NCBI GenBank assembly: GCA_963976875.1
Contig: CAXBML010000010.1
Span: forward strand, 1 to 64,000
Origin: Berkiella_A sp963976875
GTDB taxonomy: Bacteria; Pseudomonadota; Gammaproteobacteria; Berkiellales; Berkiellaceae
DNA: 64,000 bases
Reading direction: 5' to 3'
Shown: one piece after another, positions 1 to 9,094 of the stretch
Numbering within the stretch: position 1 is the first letter of the stretch
How the letters are laid out: each line of letters opens with the position of its first letter
Made by a program: the position numbers and the translations under genes
The notes under the pieces: model-generated
Told to the model about the DNA's origin: nothing
The model's input: only the letters and a program-made list of their open reading frames with translations
The model's database searches: none

Positions 1-3
1 AAC

Positions 4-52
4 CCCTCTCCTGATTTTCAGGAGAGGGTGGCGTGAAGCGCCGGGTGAGGTA
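4..52. repeat. REP-like intergenic repeat, copy 1
   Basis: A 10-bp perfect stem (4-13 pairs with 19-28) is followed by a GC-rich tail ending in GGGTGAGG. The same stem-plus-tail pattern recurs at 83-127 and inside the element at 13083-13241, while the surrounding intergenic DNA is AT-rich. It resembles the REP/palindromic repeats of gammaproteobacteria. It could also act as a transcription stop for the minus-strand channel gene, but no T-run follows the stem. Confidence 0.6.
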
Positions 53-82
53 AAATATAGTCGCAGCATCTAGGAATGCTTA

Positions 83-127
83 CTCCTGATTCTCAGGAGA
101 GGGTGGCGCGAAACGTCGGGTGAGGTA
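83..127. repeat. REP-like intergenic repeat, copy 2
   Basis: This is a near-identical direct repeat of the copy at 4-52. A shorter stem (83-88 with 94-99) is followed by the same tail, differing at a few positions that mostly keep pairing in the small second hairpin. The two copies start 79 bp apart in the same orientation. It lies just downstream of the stop codon of the minus-strand ion channel gene. Confidence 0.55.
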
Positions 128-175
128 AATTGCATAACCCCCTGCAATTTCTCATGACAGCTCACCTAAACCACA

Positions 176-970
176 CTACTTCTCTTTCTTTTTCTCCAAA
201 TTCTCTAAACGTTTATCTATCTCTTCTAATCTTTGGTCTATCTTATGTAAAATTTTAATCGCCTTTTCTTCTTTGGAGTCCAGCTCATCACTGTTTTTGG
301 AAACCAAAAAAGCAGAAAAAGACGCTGTCAACATGGCAAAAATCCCTACGCCTAGTAATATTAAAAATCCACCAATTATTCGTCCACCTGCGCTTGTAGG
401 CACCACATCCCCATAGCCTACAGTCGTTACCGTGACCCAAGCCCACCATAAGCCTTCCCAAGGATCACTAATGCCTGGATCAAAAACTGAAATAACAATA
501 CCCGCAATCAAAATAGTGATAAAACTAATCGACAAAGTTAACCATAGTTTCTGCCTAGCCAACATAACCAACACAGAATCAAAAATAGAGATATAAAGCA
601 CCAAGATAACAATTAAGCGCGCAATCCGAACCGCCGCCATATATTGCATATCACCCCAAAGCACTTGCATACCAAAAATAATAATGACCAAGTTCATCCA
701 GTTTGAACAAATATAGCGAAATTTTTTATCTACCAACGCAGTCATTACGATTAACTCAACAACAAAAAAAGCCCAGACAAGAATATCTGTTTGCTGTAAA
801 GTGACTTTGTCGATATATCCAGTAACATCCATATACCATAATAAAAACATCCACATGGCCAAAAGAAGCATTGGCCATTCAAATAACTTCCCTGCCGTTT
901 TTGCTCGGTGGTTTTCTGTATGATCTACACCAGCCAGACCAATTATGTAATAAAATTTTGATTTTTTCAT
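176..970 (-). CDS. Voltage-gated-type potassium channel
   Basis: This 264-aa inner-membrane protein has about six hydrophobic segments and the potassium selectivity filter TVGYGD at residues 183-188, between the last two helices. That is the Kv-like pore (Ion_trans / Ion_trans_2 families). The S4-equivalent around residues 111-127 carries only two arginines (115 and 118), so voltage sensing may be weak or absent. The last 35 residues are highly charged with heptad-like spacing and probably form a cytoplasmic coiled coil that aids tetramer assembly. It is a lone gene, divergent from the histidine kinase. Potassium selectivity is secure from the filter; gating mode is inference. Confidence 0.85.
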   Translation of the reverse strand: MKKSKFYYIIGLAGVDHTENHRAKTAGKLFEWPMLLLAMWMFLLWYMDVTGYIDKVTLQQTDILVWAFFVVELIVMTALVDKKFRYICSNWMNLVIIIFGMQVLWGDMQYMAAVRIARLIVILVLYISIFDSVLVMLARQKLWLTLSISFITILIAGIVISVFDPGISDPWEGLWWAWVTVTTVGYGDVVPTSAGGRIIGGFLILLGVGIFAMLTASFSAFLVSKNSDELDSKEEKAIKILHKIDQRLEEIDKRLENLEKKKEK

Positions 971-1242
971 AATGCTCTAGGTTTCATTAATGACTCAGTT
1001 CTACCCTAAAGGGTAAGCAAAAATGCTTTAAAACTCAATTAAGCACACACTATAGATACCCAAGCATAAACCAAATACTCAAGCTAAGTACATAATTTGT
1101 CGAATATAGAATACAGGATAACAGTCAATTTAATTTAACCTAGGTAAAACATCAGTAACATGAAACTTTTTACAGTTACAAATGATAAAAAATGTATGCG
1201 TTATCACACTATAAATTTATTAATTTTATTTGAAAATTAAAA

Positions 1243-3093
1243 ATGAAAAAAATACATCCACTGCTCGACAGGCAACTCAAAAAAATTGGCATTCAGGAAT
1301 CTGAACTGAGTGACCAAATGTTGCGCCTAATAGAAAAAGTGAGCGTTTCTTATGAGCAAATGGACAATGAGCGACATCAATCACAGAGAATAATTGAAAT
1401 ATCATGTAAAGAGAATACCGATTATAAAGAAAAGTTAGAAAATGAAAATAAGTATATTTTTTCTGTAATGGATTATGGTGTGTATATCATTGATAGTCAC
1501 TGGCATATCATTGAGACAAACCATACAGGTAAAAAAATCCTAGATTCATCTTTAGAACTCATTGGTGATAAACGTATTGATGAAATTTTTAAATTATATA
1601 TGGACAAGAATGATACCGCGGTCACTCTAGATATGGTGCAAGAAACCATCAGCTCAAAAGATATTCTTAGCACCCGTAGAGGGATAATGCTATTACCTGA
1701 TGGCTCTAAAAAGCATGTTGCCTTTTCATTCCACCATTTAACGAGTCACAAAGGGATCCCTTTTAATGGCTGTTTATTGTTTATAAAAGATATTTCAGAA
1801 GGTATCAGAATAGAAAATTCACTAAAATTGGCTTTGAATAGCGCTAAGAATTCTAACAATGGGAAATCTTTATTTTTAGCCAATATGAGTCATGAAATTC
1901 GCACGCCTATGAATGGCATTATAGGCATGCTTAAAATATTACAAGGTACCGATCTGAATTCCTCTCAAATGCAACACACAGAAATGTGTCTCACGTCAGC
2001 TAATAGCTTAATCACTATCATTAATGATATTCTTGATTTTTCAAAGTTGGATGCTCATAAACTTTCTCTCAACACTAAAACCTTAGATTTACCAAAACAA
2101 TTGCATTCGATTGAAAAAATAATGAATATAACCGCAGCAGAAAAAGATATCTCCTTGAGTTTTCTATTATCTCAGCCAATCCCCCAATTTATAGAGGCTG
2201 ATGAAACCCGAATCAGACAAATCTTTATGAATTTAATTGGGAATGCGATAAAATTTACGCCAGAAAATGGTGAAATTATATTCAAAGTAAACTATAAAGA
2301 GCTGCCCTCTCCACAATTACATTGTTCTATACAAGATACTGGTATCGGTATTAGTCAGGAAAATCAAGCGACAATTTTTGAGTCATTTAGACAAGCAGAA
2401 AATCAATGTACCAAACAATATGGTGGTACAGGACTTGGGCTTGCCATCTGTAAAGAGCTCATTACTTTAATGGGGGGAGAAATTACAGTCAATTCTACCC
2501 TGGGGGAAGGCTCTACTTTTTCGTTCTTCATCAATATTAAGATAGCAACCGAAGTACCCGAAACGATAGAGACAAATGAATCTACCAGAAAGCACTGCAT
2601 TGAATTATCCACAGCCGCAATAAAAGCACATGTTGAAGTCAAACCCAAAATATTAAAAAAAGAAGAAACAAACAAACTACCTGCGCGCATATTAATCGTT
2701 GAAGATAACCCCATCAATCAAGCAGTTGCTTATGAAATGTTGCGTTTATGTGACTTAGAATCCGATATAGCCAACCATGGTGTTGAAGCGATCGAAATGT
2801 TATTAGACAATAAGTATGATTTAATTTTTATGGATTATCATATGCCAGTACTCGACGGCATTGAAACAACTAAGATCATACGGGACAAAGAATTTGAACG
2901 CGGGATAAAAAAGGAATCCCCAGGATACATTCCTATCATCGCATTAACTGCAAATGCTTTTGACTCTGATAAAGCAAAATGCTTAGAGGCAGGAATGGAT
3001 GACTTCTTAGCTAAGCCTTTTCAGGTGGAAGATCTCAACACTATGCTCAAAAAACACATGCCAGATCTTCCAAATACCTCAGCTAAAGAATAA
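1243..3093 (+). CDS. Hybrid sensor histidine kinase / response regulator
   Basis: This is a 616-aa soluble hybrid kinase. An N-terminal coiled region (about 20-70) leads into a PAS-like sensor (about 70-190). A HisKA dimerisation domain follows with phospho-acceptor His217 in the motif SHEIRTPMNG. The HATPase domain has an N-box (NLIGNAIKF) and G-boxes (DTGIGI, GGTGLGL). A C-terminal receiver domain (about 490-605) carries the phospho-acceptor Asp531 in FMDYHMP and the conserved lysine in LAKPF. There is no transmembrane segment and no HPt domain, so a separate phosphotransfer protein or direct output is expected. The stop is 4 bp from the convergent htpG stop. The signal sensed cannot be told from sequence. 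Confidence 0.9.
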   Translation: MKKIHPLLDRQLKKIGIQESELSDQMLRLIEKVSVSYEQMDNERHQSQRIIEISCKENTDYKEKLENENKYIFSVMDYGVYIIDSHWHIIETNHTGKKILDSSLELIGDKRIDEIFKLYMDKNDTAVTLDMVQETISSKDILSTRRGIMLLPDGSKKHVAFSFHHLTSHKGIPFNGCLLFIKDISEGIRIENSLKLALNSAKNSNNGKSLFLANMSHEIRTPMNGIIGMLKILQGTDLNSSQMQHTEMCLTSANSLITIINDILDFSKLDAHKLSLNTKTLDLPKQLHSIEKIMNITAAEKDISLSFLLSQPIPQFIEADETRIRQIFMNLIGNAIKFTPENGEIIFKVNYKELPSPQLHCSIQDTGIGISQENQATIFESFRQAENQCTKQYGGTGLGLAICKELITLMGGEITVNSTLGEGSTFSFFINIKIATEVPETIETNESTRKHCIELSTAAIKAHVEVKPKILKKEETNKLPARILIVEDNPINQAVAYEMLRLCDLESDIANHGVEAIEMLLDNKYDLIFMDYHMPVLDGIETTKIIRDKEFERGIKKESPGYIPIIALTANAFDSDKAKCLEAGMDDFLAKPFQVEDLNTMLKKHMPDLPNTSAKE

Positions 3094-3097
3094 ACGA

Positions 3098-5053
3098 CTA
3101 TTTTGCGACGTTCAACAATAACTCATTAAATTTCTTTACAAAAGTTGCGGGATCTTCTAGTTGGCCCCCTTCAGATAATACAGCTTGATCTAACAAAATT
3201 TGACTTAAGTCAGAAAATTGATCTGTATTGTCTTCTGTTTGTAAACGTTGTACTAATAGATGATCCGGATTCAACTCTAATACAGGCTTTGTGTTCACTT
3301 CCTGCCCCGCTGATTTTAGCAACCTTTCCATCTGCGTCGTCATCTGATCTTCATCCGCAACAATACAAGACGGTGAAGAAGTCAAACGCTCTGTTAAACG
3401 TACATCTTTCACTTTATCACTAAGCGATTCTTTGATCTTGTCTAATGTTGCTTGAAAAGCTTCGGCCTTCTTTTCTCTCTCTTTCTTTTGTTGTTCAACC
3501 TGTGATTCATCTTTCTCTGAAAAATCTAGGTCTTCTAAAGCGCCTTTAGCAACTGATTGGAATGTTTTGCCTTTATATTCACTTAAGTGTGACATCATCC
3601 ACTCATCAATTCGATCATATAAAAGGATCACTTCCACGCCTTTTTCTCTAAATAATTCTAAGTGTGGACTATGGCGCGCCGCATTAAACGTATCCGCCGC
3701 CATATAGTAGATCTTTTCTTGATTGGGCTTCATACGCTCAATATATTGATCCAATGAATGAACTTGTTTTTCTTCATTCGTCTGTGTACTTGAGAATCTG
3801 AGTAAACTGGCAATCAATTCTTTATTAGCAAAATCTTCTGCTGGGCCTTCTTTTAGCACCATGCCAAATTCACGCCAGAAATTGAGGTATTTTTCATTAT
3901 CACTAGTACTAATGTCTTCTAGTAAACCCAATACCCGCTTAATGACAGAACTACGCATGGAATCAACAACACGATTTGACTGTAATATCTCCCTTGAAAT
4001 ATTCAATGGCAAATCACCACTATCAATCACACCGCGCACAAATCTTAAATAGTTAGGTAAGAACTGTTCTGCATCATCCATAATGAACACACGCTTAACA
4101 TATAACTTTAAGCCTCTGGCTTTATTAGGCTGGTATAAGTCAAATGGCGCACGTGCAGGGACGTAAAGTAATGTTGTATATTCTAAGCGCCCTTCTATCT
4201 TATTATGGGCCCATGCCAATGGATTTTCAAAGTCATGTGCAACATGTTTATAGAATTCCTGATATTCTTCTTCTTCGATATTCGACTTAGGTAATGCCCA
4301 AAGCGCAGTTGCCTTGTTGACAGATTCATATTCCACAACTTCTGACTTAGTTTTGTCTTCCCCATCTTTATCTGCTTCAGCCACTTCATGCGGCGCTACT
4401 TCTTTCTTCATTTTGATTGGGAAACCAATATGATCTGAATATTTAGTCACAATATGGCGCAAACGCATACCATCTAGAAATTCTGATTCTTCCGCTTTAA
4501 TATGCAGAGTGATTTCTGTACCACGTTCTGCTTTATTAATTTTTTCTAAAGTATATTCACCATCACCCAGAGACTCCCACAATACACCTTCTTCTGCTGG
4601 CGCACCTGCGCGTCTGGTCTTGACCTCAACTTTCCACGCCACAATAAAAGCAGAGTAAAAACCAACGCCAAATTGACCAATCAAGTGACTGTCTTTCGCT
4701 TGATCGCCTGTTAAAGAACTAAAAAATTCTTTTGTACCAGATTTGGCAATGGTCCCTAAGTGACTGATGACTTCATCACGAGACATACCAATACCATTAT
4801 CTTTAATGGTGATGGTTTTAGCGACTTTATCGTAATCGACTTGTATATCAAGTTCGGTATCAGACGCTTCGAAATAATTAGGGTTTTCTATGGCTTCGAA
4901 TCTTAATTTATCAGCGGCATCAGATGAGTTTGAGATTAGCTCTCTTAGAAAAATTTCTTTATTGCTATACAGTGCATTAATCATCAAATGCAGTAATTGT
5001 TTTACTTCTGTTTCGAAACCACGTGTTTCTTTGGTTTTTTCTTCAGTCATCAT
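3098..5053 (-). CDS. htpG: Molecular chaperone HtpG (bacterial Hsp90)
   Basis: At 651 aa this is slightly longer than E. coli HtpG. The N-terminal GHKL ATPase has the helix NALYSNKEIFLRELISN, the DNGIGM motif and GQFGVGFYSAF. The middle domain holds LPLNISREILQ, with the catalytic-loop arginine. The C-terminal dimerisation domain completes the protein. It folds client proteins in the cytosol in an ATP-driven clamp cycle. The first of two adjacent ATGs was chosen because an AGAGG ribosome-binding site lies about 7 bases upstream. It follows recR on the same strand, as in E. coli. A charged, lysine- and glutamate-rich stretch around residue 525 is normal for the family. Confidence 0.97.
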   Translation of the reverse strand: MMTEEKTKETRGFETEVKQLLHLMINALYSNKEIFLRELISNSSDAADKLRFEAIENPNYFEASDTELDIQVDYDKVAKTITIKDNGIGMSRDEVISHLGTIAKSGTKEFFSSLTGDQAKDSHLIGQFGVGFYSAFIVAWKVEVKTRRAGAPAEEGVLWESLGDGEYTLEKINKAERGTEITLHIKAEESEFLDGMRLRHIVTKYSDHIGFPIKMKKEVAPHEVAEADKDGEDKTKSEVVEYESVNKATALWALPKSNIEEEEYQEFYKHVAHDFENPLAWAHNKIEGRLEYTTLLYVPARAPFDLYQPNKARGLKLYVKRVFIMDDAEQFLPNYLRFVRGVIDSGDLPLNISREILQSNRVVDSMRSSVIKRVLGLLEDISTSDNEKYLNFWREFGMVLKEGPAEDFANKELIASLLRFSSTQTNEEKQVHSLDQYIERMKPNQEKIYYMAADTFNAARHSPHLELFREKGVEVILLYDRIDEWMMSHLSEYKGKTFQSVAKGALEDLDFSEKDESQVEQQKKEREKKAEAFQATLDKIKESLSDKVKDVRLTERLTSSPSCIVADEDQMTTQMERLLKSAGQEVNTKPVLELNPDHLLVQRLQTEDNTDQFSDLSQILLDQAVLSEGGQLEDPATFVKKFNELLLNVAK

Positions 5054-5116
5054 TGGAAAACCTCTTTATATCTATATACTCTAAATATCACTATTTTTTC
5101 TCCCATATCCCGCGGG

Positions 5117-5134
5117 TAAAAGCCCCTATAGGGC
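5117..5134 (-). terminator. Possible weak terminator after recR
   Basis: On the minus strand, a short GC stem (GCCC-TATAG-GGGC) is followed at once by TTTT, 25 bases after the recR stop and before htpG. It is small, so partial read-through into htpG is plausible. Confidence 0.3.
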
Positions 5135-5158
5135 AAGCCACGAAGCATAAATTGGAGA

Positions 5159-5755
5159 TTAAATAAACGTTCTGTCTAATAGGGCTTTGGCAAGAGTACC
5201 TTCATCCACATACTCTAATTCCCCCCCCATGGGTATACCATGGGCAATACGCGTCGCTTTTAAATCACGCTTTTTAATCAGTTCTACCAAGTAATAAGCA
5301 GTCGCTTCCCCTTCTACTGTGGCAGATAAGGCCAATACCACTTCACTTAAAGCGGATTCTTGCAAGCGTTCTACGAATTGTGGCACACCTACTTCATCAG
5401 GCCCAATACCATCTATGGGGGATAAGTGACCTGATAAAACAAAGTATAAACCTTGGTACATACCCGCATGCTCTATCGCCGCAACATTAATAGGACTTTC
5501 GACAACACATAAGGTACTCTGATCGCGGTTTGAATTTTTACATAAATTACAAATCTCACTTTCACACAGCATACGACAACGATCACACGTTCTCACTTGT
5601 CTAATAGACTTGCTTAATATTTGACTTAAATATTGCCCTTTTTCCGGAGCCTGGCTCAATAAGTAAAAAGCCATGCGCTGGGCTGACTTAGGGCCAACGC
5701 CTGGTAAAATTCGCAGGGCATCAATTAACTCTTGTATAAGTGGACTAAAAGACAA
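5159..5755 (-). CDS. recR: Recombination mediator protein RecR
   Basis: At 198 aa this is the usual RecR length. It shows the N-terminal helix-hairpin-helix (LRILPGVGPKSAQRMA), a four-cysteine zinc finger (CDRCRMLCESEICNLC), and a Toprim domain beginning LCVVESP. RecR works with RecO and RecF to load RecA at gaps and in RecF-pathway repair. The start codon is TTG, placed immediately after the TAA stop of ybaB, with the ribosome-binding site GGAGAG inside the end of ybaB. This suggests translational coupling. The frame and N-terminal MSFSPLIQ match the family, and no in-frame ATG is better placed. Confidence 0.96.
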   Translation of the reverse strand: MSFSPLIQELIDALRILPGVGPKSAQRMAFYLLSQAPEKGQYLSQILSKSIRQVRTCDRCRMLCESEICNLCKNSNRDQSTLCVVESPINVAAIEHAGMYQGLYFVLSGHLSPIDGIGPDEVGVPQFVERLQESALSEVVLALSATVEGEATAYYLVELIKKRDLKATRIAHGIPMGGELEYVDEGTLAKALLDRTFI

Positions 5756-6136
5756 TTATGTATTCTCTCCAAATGGAAACTTCATATCTTGCGGCATTCC
5801 TTTAGGCATGCCCATTTTTTGCGTTACTTCCATCATCTGATCTTTTACCATTTTTTGCGCCTTAGAAATCGCTTGATTCGTTGCGGCAGCAATTAATTCC
5901 AAACAAACCGTTGAATCTTCTTCAAAAAACTCAGGCTTGGCTTCAATATTTTGAACTTCTAATTTCAAGTTAGCTGTTACTTTGACTAAACCGCCACCCG
6001 CAACACCTTCTACCGTTTTATTTTTATTTTGCTCGGCAATCTCTTCATAAGCGCCTTTTAAACTATCTTGCATTTTTTGTGCATTCTGCATAAAGGAGGA
6101 CATCATTGATTTTAAATCTGTATCTTTTGTATCCAT
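5756..6136 (-). CDS. ybaB: YbaB/EbfC family nucleoid-associated protein
   Basis: This small 126-aa DNA-binding protein belongs to the YbaB/EbfC family, which forms tweezer-shaped dimers and binds DNA with low specificity. The core motif of the family is seen as VEGVAGGGLVKVTANL, followed by the second half ending in a methionine- and proline-rich tail. It is about 15 residues longer than E. coli YbaB because of an N-terminal extension (MDTKDTDLKSMMSSF). It sits between dnaX and recR with 18 bp and 0 bp spacing, the conserved dnaX-ybaB-recR operon, and its stop abuts the TTG start of recR. Confidence 0.93.
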   Translation of the reverse strand: MDTKDTDLKSMMSSFMQNAQKMQDSLKGAYEEIAEQNKNKTVEGVAGGGLVKVTANLKLEVQNIEAKPEFFEEDSTVCLELIAAATNQAISKAQKMVKDQMMEVTQKMGMPKGMPQDMKFPFGENT

Positions 6137-6154
6137 ATTTCAACTCACTTTAAA

Positions 6155-7885
6155 CTATTCAGATGTAGAAATTTTTTCTATTGTCGCACCAAAAGTATCT
6201 AACAATGATTGCACTTTTTCATCTTGCGTTAAAATATTTTCCGCATGATTTTGTGCTTGTTTTTTTTGTGTCTGTGCTTGCTGCATTGGAGTCGGCTCTA
6301 CTGCTTTATGGGCACCACATGTAATATCTAACTCTATCGCTCGTCCTAAGTAATCAGACAGTGACTTTTGAATTTGCGCTTGCCGACTTGCATTAAGACA
6401 GGCTTCTTGATCACTATCCAAAGCTAATTCTATCTTATTCTCCTGCCAGCTCACGACAGAGCAATGTTTTAATAATATTTTTGTTAAGCCCGCTACAGGC
6501 AAAGCCTGTACCACATCAAGCCAATTAGGGACCGTCCCTCCTGAGATACTGGGGGCTTTGGGTTTATTTTCAAGCTTAGAGGGCGCCGCCGCAGATAATA
6601 CAGGTTCTATCTTAGATTCTATTGTGGGTTCTATTTTAGATTTAGGCTCCATCTTGTCAGCCTGAGGTGTGGTAGTGGGGATAGATGCAGGCTGGGCAGC
6701 TGGTGATTGGGTTGATAAAGAGGCATGAGATACAGATTGAACTGTTGAGACACCAGCAGCCATATTTTTTGTATGGGTTCGCGTTGGCTCTATAGCGCCA
6801 TTTTTGACAGGCAAAAATGCCACCATTCTTAAAATTGTCATTTCAAAGCCTACACGACTACTAGGCGCATAGGCTAAATCTTTTTTACCCATCAGGGCTA
6901 TTTGATAAAATAACTGCAAAATTTCAGGTTCGGGCGCAGCAACGGATAAAATATTGTCGTCAATAGCGCTAAGTTGGGACACTGTGTTGGATACTAGGCT
7001 TTGCAAAGACAAACCATATAGCGCTGCCGAAACAGCTTCAAGCACGTTTTCATAAACGGGTGCCAATGCAGCAATATCATCGATGATTTTTAGCGCGAGA
7101 TCGACATTTCTTTGAAAAATAGCCTCTAACAAGCTAGGAATATGCTGCTGAAATTGCATACCCAACATCATTTGTACAGAGTCTAACTGAACTGATCCTT
7201 GCCCAAAGCTCATCGCCTGCTCTAATAGACTCAAAGCATCTCGCATGCTGCCTTTCGCCTCTTGAGCCAATAATCCTAAAGCGGCTTCATTAAAACCGGT
7301 ATTTTCTTGTTGTAACACCAGTCTCAGTTGTTCACATAGTTCATCTTGAGATAAGGCTCGCAAATTAAACTTCAAACAACGTGATAAAACAGTAACAGGG
7401 ATACGCTCTGGATCTGTGGTTGCCAATATAAATTTCACATGCTCAGGCGGCTCTTCTAATGTCTTTAGTAAAGCGTTAAAACTATGACCCGATAACATAT
7501 GTACTTCATCGATTAAATAAATTTTATAACGCCCTTGCGCTGGCGCATATAGTACATTGTCCAGAAGATCCCGCGTTTCTTCCACTTTGGTTTTTGACGC
7601 CGCATCCACTTCTATTAAATCTAAAAATCGACCCGCGTCAATATCTTTACAATTAGAACATTGATTACATGGTTCAGAAACCACACCTTTTTCACAGTTA
7701 AGGCACTTAGCAAATATACGTGCAACGGATGTTTTACCTATACCCCTGGTACCAGTAAACAAATAGGCATGGTGCAATTGATTGCGGTCTAAGGCATTGG
7801 ATAAAGCGGTTGCAACAAAATTTTGGCCTTTTAGCTCAGCAAACGATTTGGGTCGCCATTTTCTGGCTAGCGCAGAATAAGACAC
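6155..7885 (-). CDS. dnaX: DNA polymerase III subunit gamma/tau
   Basis: This is the 576-aa clamp-loader ATPase. The AAA+ module has Walker A GTRGIGKT (residues 45-52), a four-cysteine zinc site (Cys64, 73, 76, 79), Walker B LIDEVHML, and an SRC sensor motif (VLSRCLKF). After about residue 360 comes a proline/serine/threonine-rich linker, then the tau-specific C-terminal domain (NWLDVVQALPVAG onward) that contacts helicase and polymerase. I see no convincing mid-gene slippery site for a short gamma form. It is the first protein gene of the dnaX-ybaB-recR operon, downstream of ffs. Confidence 0.96.
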   Translation of the reverse strand: MSYSALARKWRPKSFAELKGQNFVATALSNALDRNQLHHAYLFTGTRGIGKTSVARIFAKCLNCEKGVVSEPCNQCSNCKDIDAGRFLDLIEVDAASKTKVEETRDLLDNVLYAPAQGRYKIYLIDEVHMLSGHSFNALLKTLEEPPEHVKFILATTDPERIPVTVLSRCLKFNLRALSQDELCEQLRLVLQQENTGFNEAALGLLAQEAKGSMRDALSLLEQAMSFGQGSVQLDSVQMMLGMQFQQHIPSLLEAIFQRNVDLALKIIDDIAALAPVYENVLEAVSAALYGLSLQSLVSNTVSQLSAIDDNILSVAAPEPEILQLFYQIALMGKKDLAYAPSSRVGFEMTILRMVAFLPVKNGAIEPTRTHTKNMAAGVSTVQSVSHASLSTQSPAAQPASIPTTTPQADKMEPKSKIEPTIESKIEPVLSAAAPSKLENKPKAPSISGGTVPNWLDVVQALPVAGLTKILLKHCSVVSWQENKIELALDSDQEACLNASRQAQIQKSLSDYLGRAIELDITCGAHKAVEPTPMQQAQTQKKQAQNHAENILTQDEKVQSLLDTFGATIEKISTSE

Positions 7886-7914
7886 AGTTCACCTTAAAAA
7901 GCAGAGAATGGAGG

Positions 7915-8021
7915 CAACCTCACTAGCCACACCCCAGCACACGAGTCCACTACTACCGTTGCTCCCTTCCGGGCCTGGCGGGGTTTGTAACTTATCGTTG
8001 CGAGGGGACCAATGAGGTCAC
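7915..8021 (-). ncRNA. ffs: Signal recognition particle RNA (4.5S / SRP RNA)
   Basis: On the minus strand the sequence contains the near-invariant SRP RNA apical hairpin, GCCAGGCCCGGAAGGGAGCA, which includes the GGAA-type tetraloop and the asymmetric internal loop that bind Ffh. The flanks fold back on each other (GACCTCA near the 5' end with TGAGGTT near the 3' end), giving a single long hairpin of about 107 nt. Position directly upstream of dnaX is common in gammaproteobacteria. The exact ends are estimated from the outer stem. Confidence 0.93.
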
Positions 8022-8103
8022 CATAAACAATTGCTAAACAATTGGGTCAGCATATTATCAAGAATTACACTATATTACTAGCCTACAATATAAAGTTGAT
8101 TAT

Positions 8104-9039
8104 TTAACTTTTATTGGCTTGTATCTTCGATCTCCCAGCCCTTACGATCTTTCTCGATATTTGTAATAAACGCCGTATCAGCAAACGCAAAGCTAATAAG
8201 CCAATATGGTATCTTTTATATTGTCGGCTAAAATGCTTGCGATAATAATAATCCCATTTGTTTAATTGCTGACTTATATTCATGTGCTCAGGCCCCTTAA
8301 CCCAAGGAGGCTGAACTGATTTAGGCGAAACCCAGGCCTTATCACTATATAGATCCGCTCCTAATGCATGTAGCCGCAAAGAAAAATCTAATATTACATT
8401 CTCATCCGCGCACTGCTCATCAAATGGGCCGACTGCAATCAGCAGCTCGCTTGGTAATAAAAAACAGTTTGCTGCCAAAGCACTCACAATACGCCCCGAA
8501 TAAGAAGAATGAGGTATATATTGAATATCTGGCTGTTTAATAAGATTCAATAAAGGATCAATAGAACCTTTGGACTCCAGACCAACAACCCAAGGCTCTT
8601 TTTTATCTAACCCTAAAGTCAGCATTTCAGAAATAACATTTTTAGACACGATACCAGGCGTCTGTAAAAATAAAACATATCGACTCGCACACTGCCGCCT
8701 GCCTAAATTATAAGCGCAAGCTAATGGCATCCCTACTCGGCCGGAGATCACTGTAATACGTGCATACTCTCGAGTAATTGTATGGATTTTTTCTTCGAAT
8801 TCTAATGACTGGATACAGTCTACTAAAATAATTTCTCGCACCAAAAACTGTGGCAAAAGGCTAACCAAAGTTGCAAGCGCCTCTAAATAAGACCCTTTCG
8901 CGACTAATACAACACTCACTCTAGATAACGTCTGGTTGGTTTCGGATTCATGCGCCTTAATAGAAGCAGATTTTTTAATTGCTTGCTGCCATGGCGCGTG
9001 TAAATCAACAATATGGGACAATTTGACCTCAAATATCAT
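8104..9039 (-). CDS. GT2-like glycosyltransferase
   Basis: This 311-aa protein has a GT-A fold core. An opening beta strand, VSVVLVAKGSYLEALATL (about 41-58), precedes ILVDCIQSLEFEE, where family members usually have a DDGSTDGT-type motif. That motif is poorly kept here, so donor or metal binding may be unusual. A WVSPKSVQPPWVKGPEHM segment follows the region equivalent to the acceptor site. The basic, arginine-rich C-terminus (RLLIRRLLQISRKIVRAGR) may contact the membrane. It is the last gene of the 13033-to-8104 minus-strand glycan block. The sugar transferred is unknown. Confidence 0.65.
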   Translation of the reverse strand: MIFEVKLSHIVDLHAPWQQAIKKSASIKAHESETNQTLSRVSVVLVAKGSYLEALATLVSLLPQFLVREIILVDCIQSLEFEEKIHTITREYARITVISGRVGMPLACAYNLGRRQCASRYVLFLQTPGIVSKNVISEMLTLGLDKKEPWVVGLESKGSIDPLLNLIKQPDIQYIPHSSYSGRIVSALAANCFLLPSELLIAVGPFDEQCADENVILDFSLRLHALGADLYSDKAWVSPKSVQPPWVKGPEHMNISQQLNKWDYYYRKHFSRQYKRYHIGLLALRLLIRRLLQISRKIVRAGRSKIQANKS

Positions 9040-9094
9040 TCGGCTGACTTGAACAGCACATTATAGGTGATAAATTAAATGGGAAAAAGGCTGC

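Noticed and set aside
2403..2717. 104-aa minus-strand frame inside the hybrid kinase
   Set aside because: It is the complement of the kinase ATPase-receiver junction, with no family match; the plus-strand reading holds clear HATPase and receiver motifs.
5054..5158. Sigma-32 heat-shock promoter for htpG
   Set aside because: A CTTG-start box is followed by only a poor match to CCCCATNT; not enough to call.
6258..6268. A-run (minus strand) in dnaX as a frameshift site for gamma
   Set aside because: The slippery-like stretch lies near the C-terminus (about residue 541), too late to make the shorter gamma protein, and no stem-loop or Shine-Dalgarno stimulator was apparent.
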